From JBATTK01 sp049670505 (GTDB lineage Bacteria > Bacteroidota > Bacteroidia > Flavobacteriales > Flavobacteriaceae): a DNA stretch of 33,391 bases. Below, piece after piece: positions 33,234 through 33,391 of the stretch (its first letter is position 1; each line of letters opens with the position of its first letter). Location: assembly GCA_049670505.1 (NCBI GenBank), contig JBATTK010000147.1:1-33391 (forward strand), in the 5' to 3' direction. Made by a program: the position numbers and the translations under genes. The notes beneath the pieces were generated by a model that saw only the letters and a list, made by a program, of their open reading frames with translations, made no database searches and was not told where the DNA came from.

Positions 33234-33391
33234 CTAAACAACGAATAAGGGCCTATCTTTCATTAACAAATTTACCTTCTTTTTCACTTCTTCCAACTTA
33301 CGTTCGTTCTCGGGGTCTGTGATTACTTCATCGATTAAATCGACTATCTTACCCATATCGGTCTCTTTAAGTCCGCTCGTTGTAATGGCAG
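33234..33391 (-). CDS. glyA: Serine hydroxymethyltransferase, C-terminal end (partial)
   Basis: The last 52 codons of a minus-strand gene whose start lies beyond the right edge. The translation AITTSGLKETDMGKIVDLID, then EVITDPENERKLEEVKKKV and NLLMKDRPLFVV, matches the C-terminal helical region of GlyA (PLP enzyme making glycine and methylene-THF from serine and THF). The usual motif is TTRG; here it reads TTSG. That Arg normally binds the substrate carboxylate, so the change is notable. Stop codon TAG at 33234-33236. Confidence 0.8.
   Translation of the reverse strand, partial: AITTSGLKETDMGKIVDLIDEVITDPENERKLEEVKKKVNLLMKDRPLFVV

Noticed and set aside
1..33391. CRISPR array, tRNA, rRNA, insertion sequence or phage genes
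   Set aside because: No regular repeat-spacer series, no tRNA-like cloverleaf noticed, no transposase, integrase or phage gene among the frames.

Overview
The window looks like chromosomal DNA of a marine-type Flavobacteriaceae (Bacteroidota), close in style to Maribacter, Zobellia or Arenibacter. The reasons are: AT-rich intergenic DNA with almost no Shine-Dalgarno sequences; several promoters of the Bacteroidota type (TTG, about 20 bases, TAnnTTTG); many lipoproteins with a Cys lipobox; and family members typical of the group (short LeuA, YbiT-like ABC-F, TPR histidine kinase, LytTR regulator). It holds 26 complete protein genes, one of them a 49-codon gene, plus one SRP RNA gene and the 3' end of a serine hydroxymethyltransferase gene at the right edge. 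I see no insertion sequence, phage, CRISPR array, tRNA or rRNA.

Left part (1-9.7 kb): a secreted YD-repeat-like protein and dnaK on the minus strand; a divergent ECF42-type sigma factor paired with a DGPF/YCII protein; a secreted serine hydrolase of the beta-lactamase fold; a secreted NTF2-like protein; panB; and an RluA-type pseudouridine synthase. Middle (9.7-21.8 kb): a TPR-like cytosolic protein, leuA-leuB, a thioredoxin-domain lipoprotein, pheT, a fasciclin protein, a small two-helix membrane protein, a lipoprotein, and an ABC-F ATPase in which one composite ATP site is degenerate. Right-middle (21.9-28.3 kb): a thioredoxin-like lipoprotein without redox cysteines, a transaldolase, an SDR oxidoreductase, ffs, and a three-gene run (glutaminyl cyclotransferase, hotdog thioesterase, beta-helix-like lipoprotein).

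The most unusual part is 28.3-33.2 kb. A LytTR regulator whose receiver domain has lost its phospho-Asp and conserved Lys is followed by a 49-residue predicted lipoprotein, a TPR histidine kinase, a response regulator with an enlarged receiver loop, and a protein of unknown function. Two near-identical 27-base hairpins (24/27 identical, with compensatory changes in the stem) lie in front of the first and last genes of this block. Together they look like a signalling module in which a small exported protein may be a ligand or accessory; that role is inference.

Transcription layout: many neighbours converge with only 4-26 bases between stop codons (leuB/tlpA-like, pheT/fasciclin, rluA/TPR). Elsewhere clear hairpin terminators separate units. 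dnaK has a sigma-54-like -24/-12 element with an inverted repeat just upstream.
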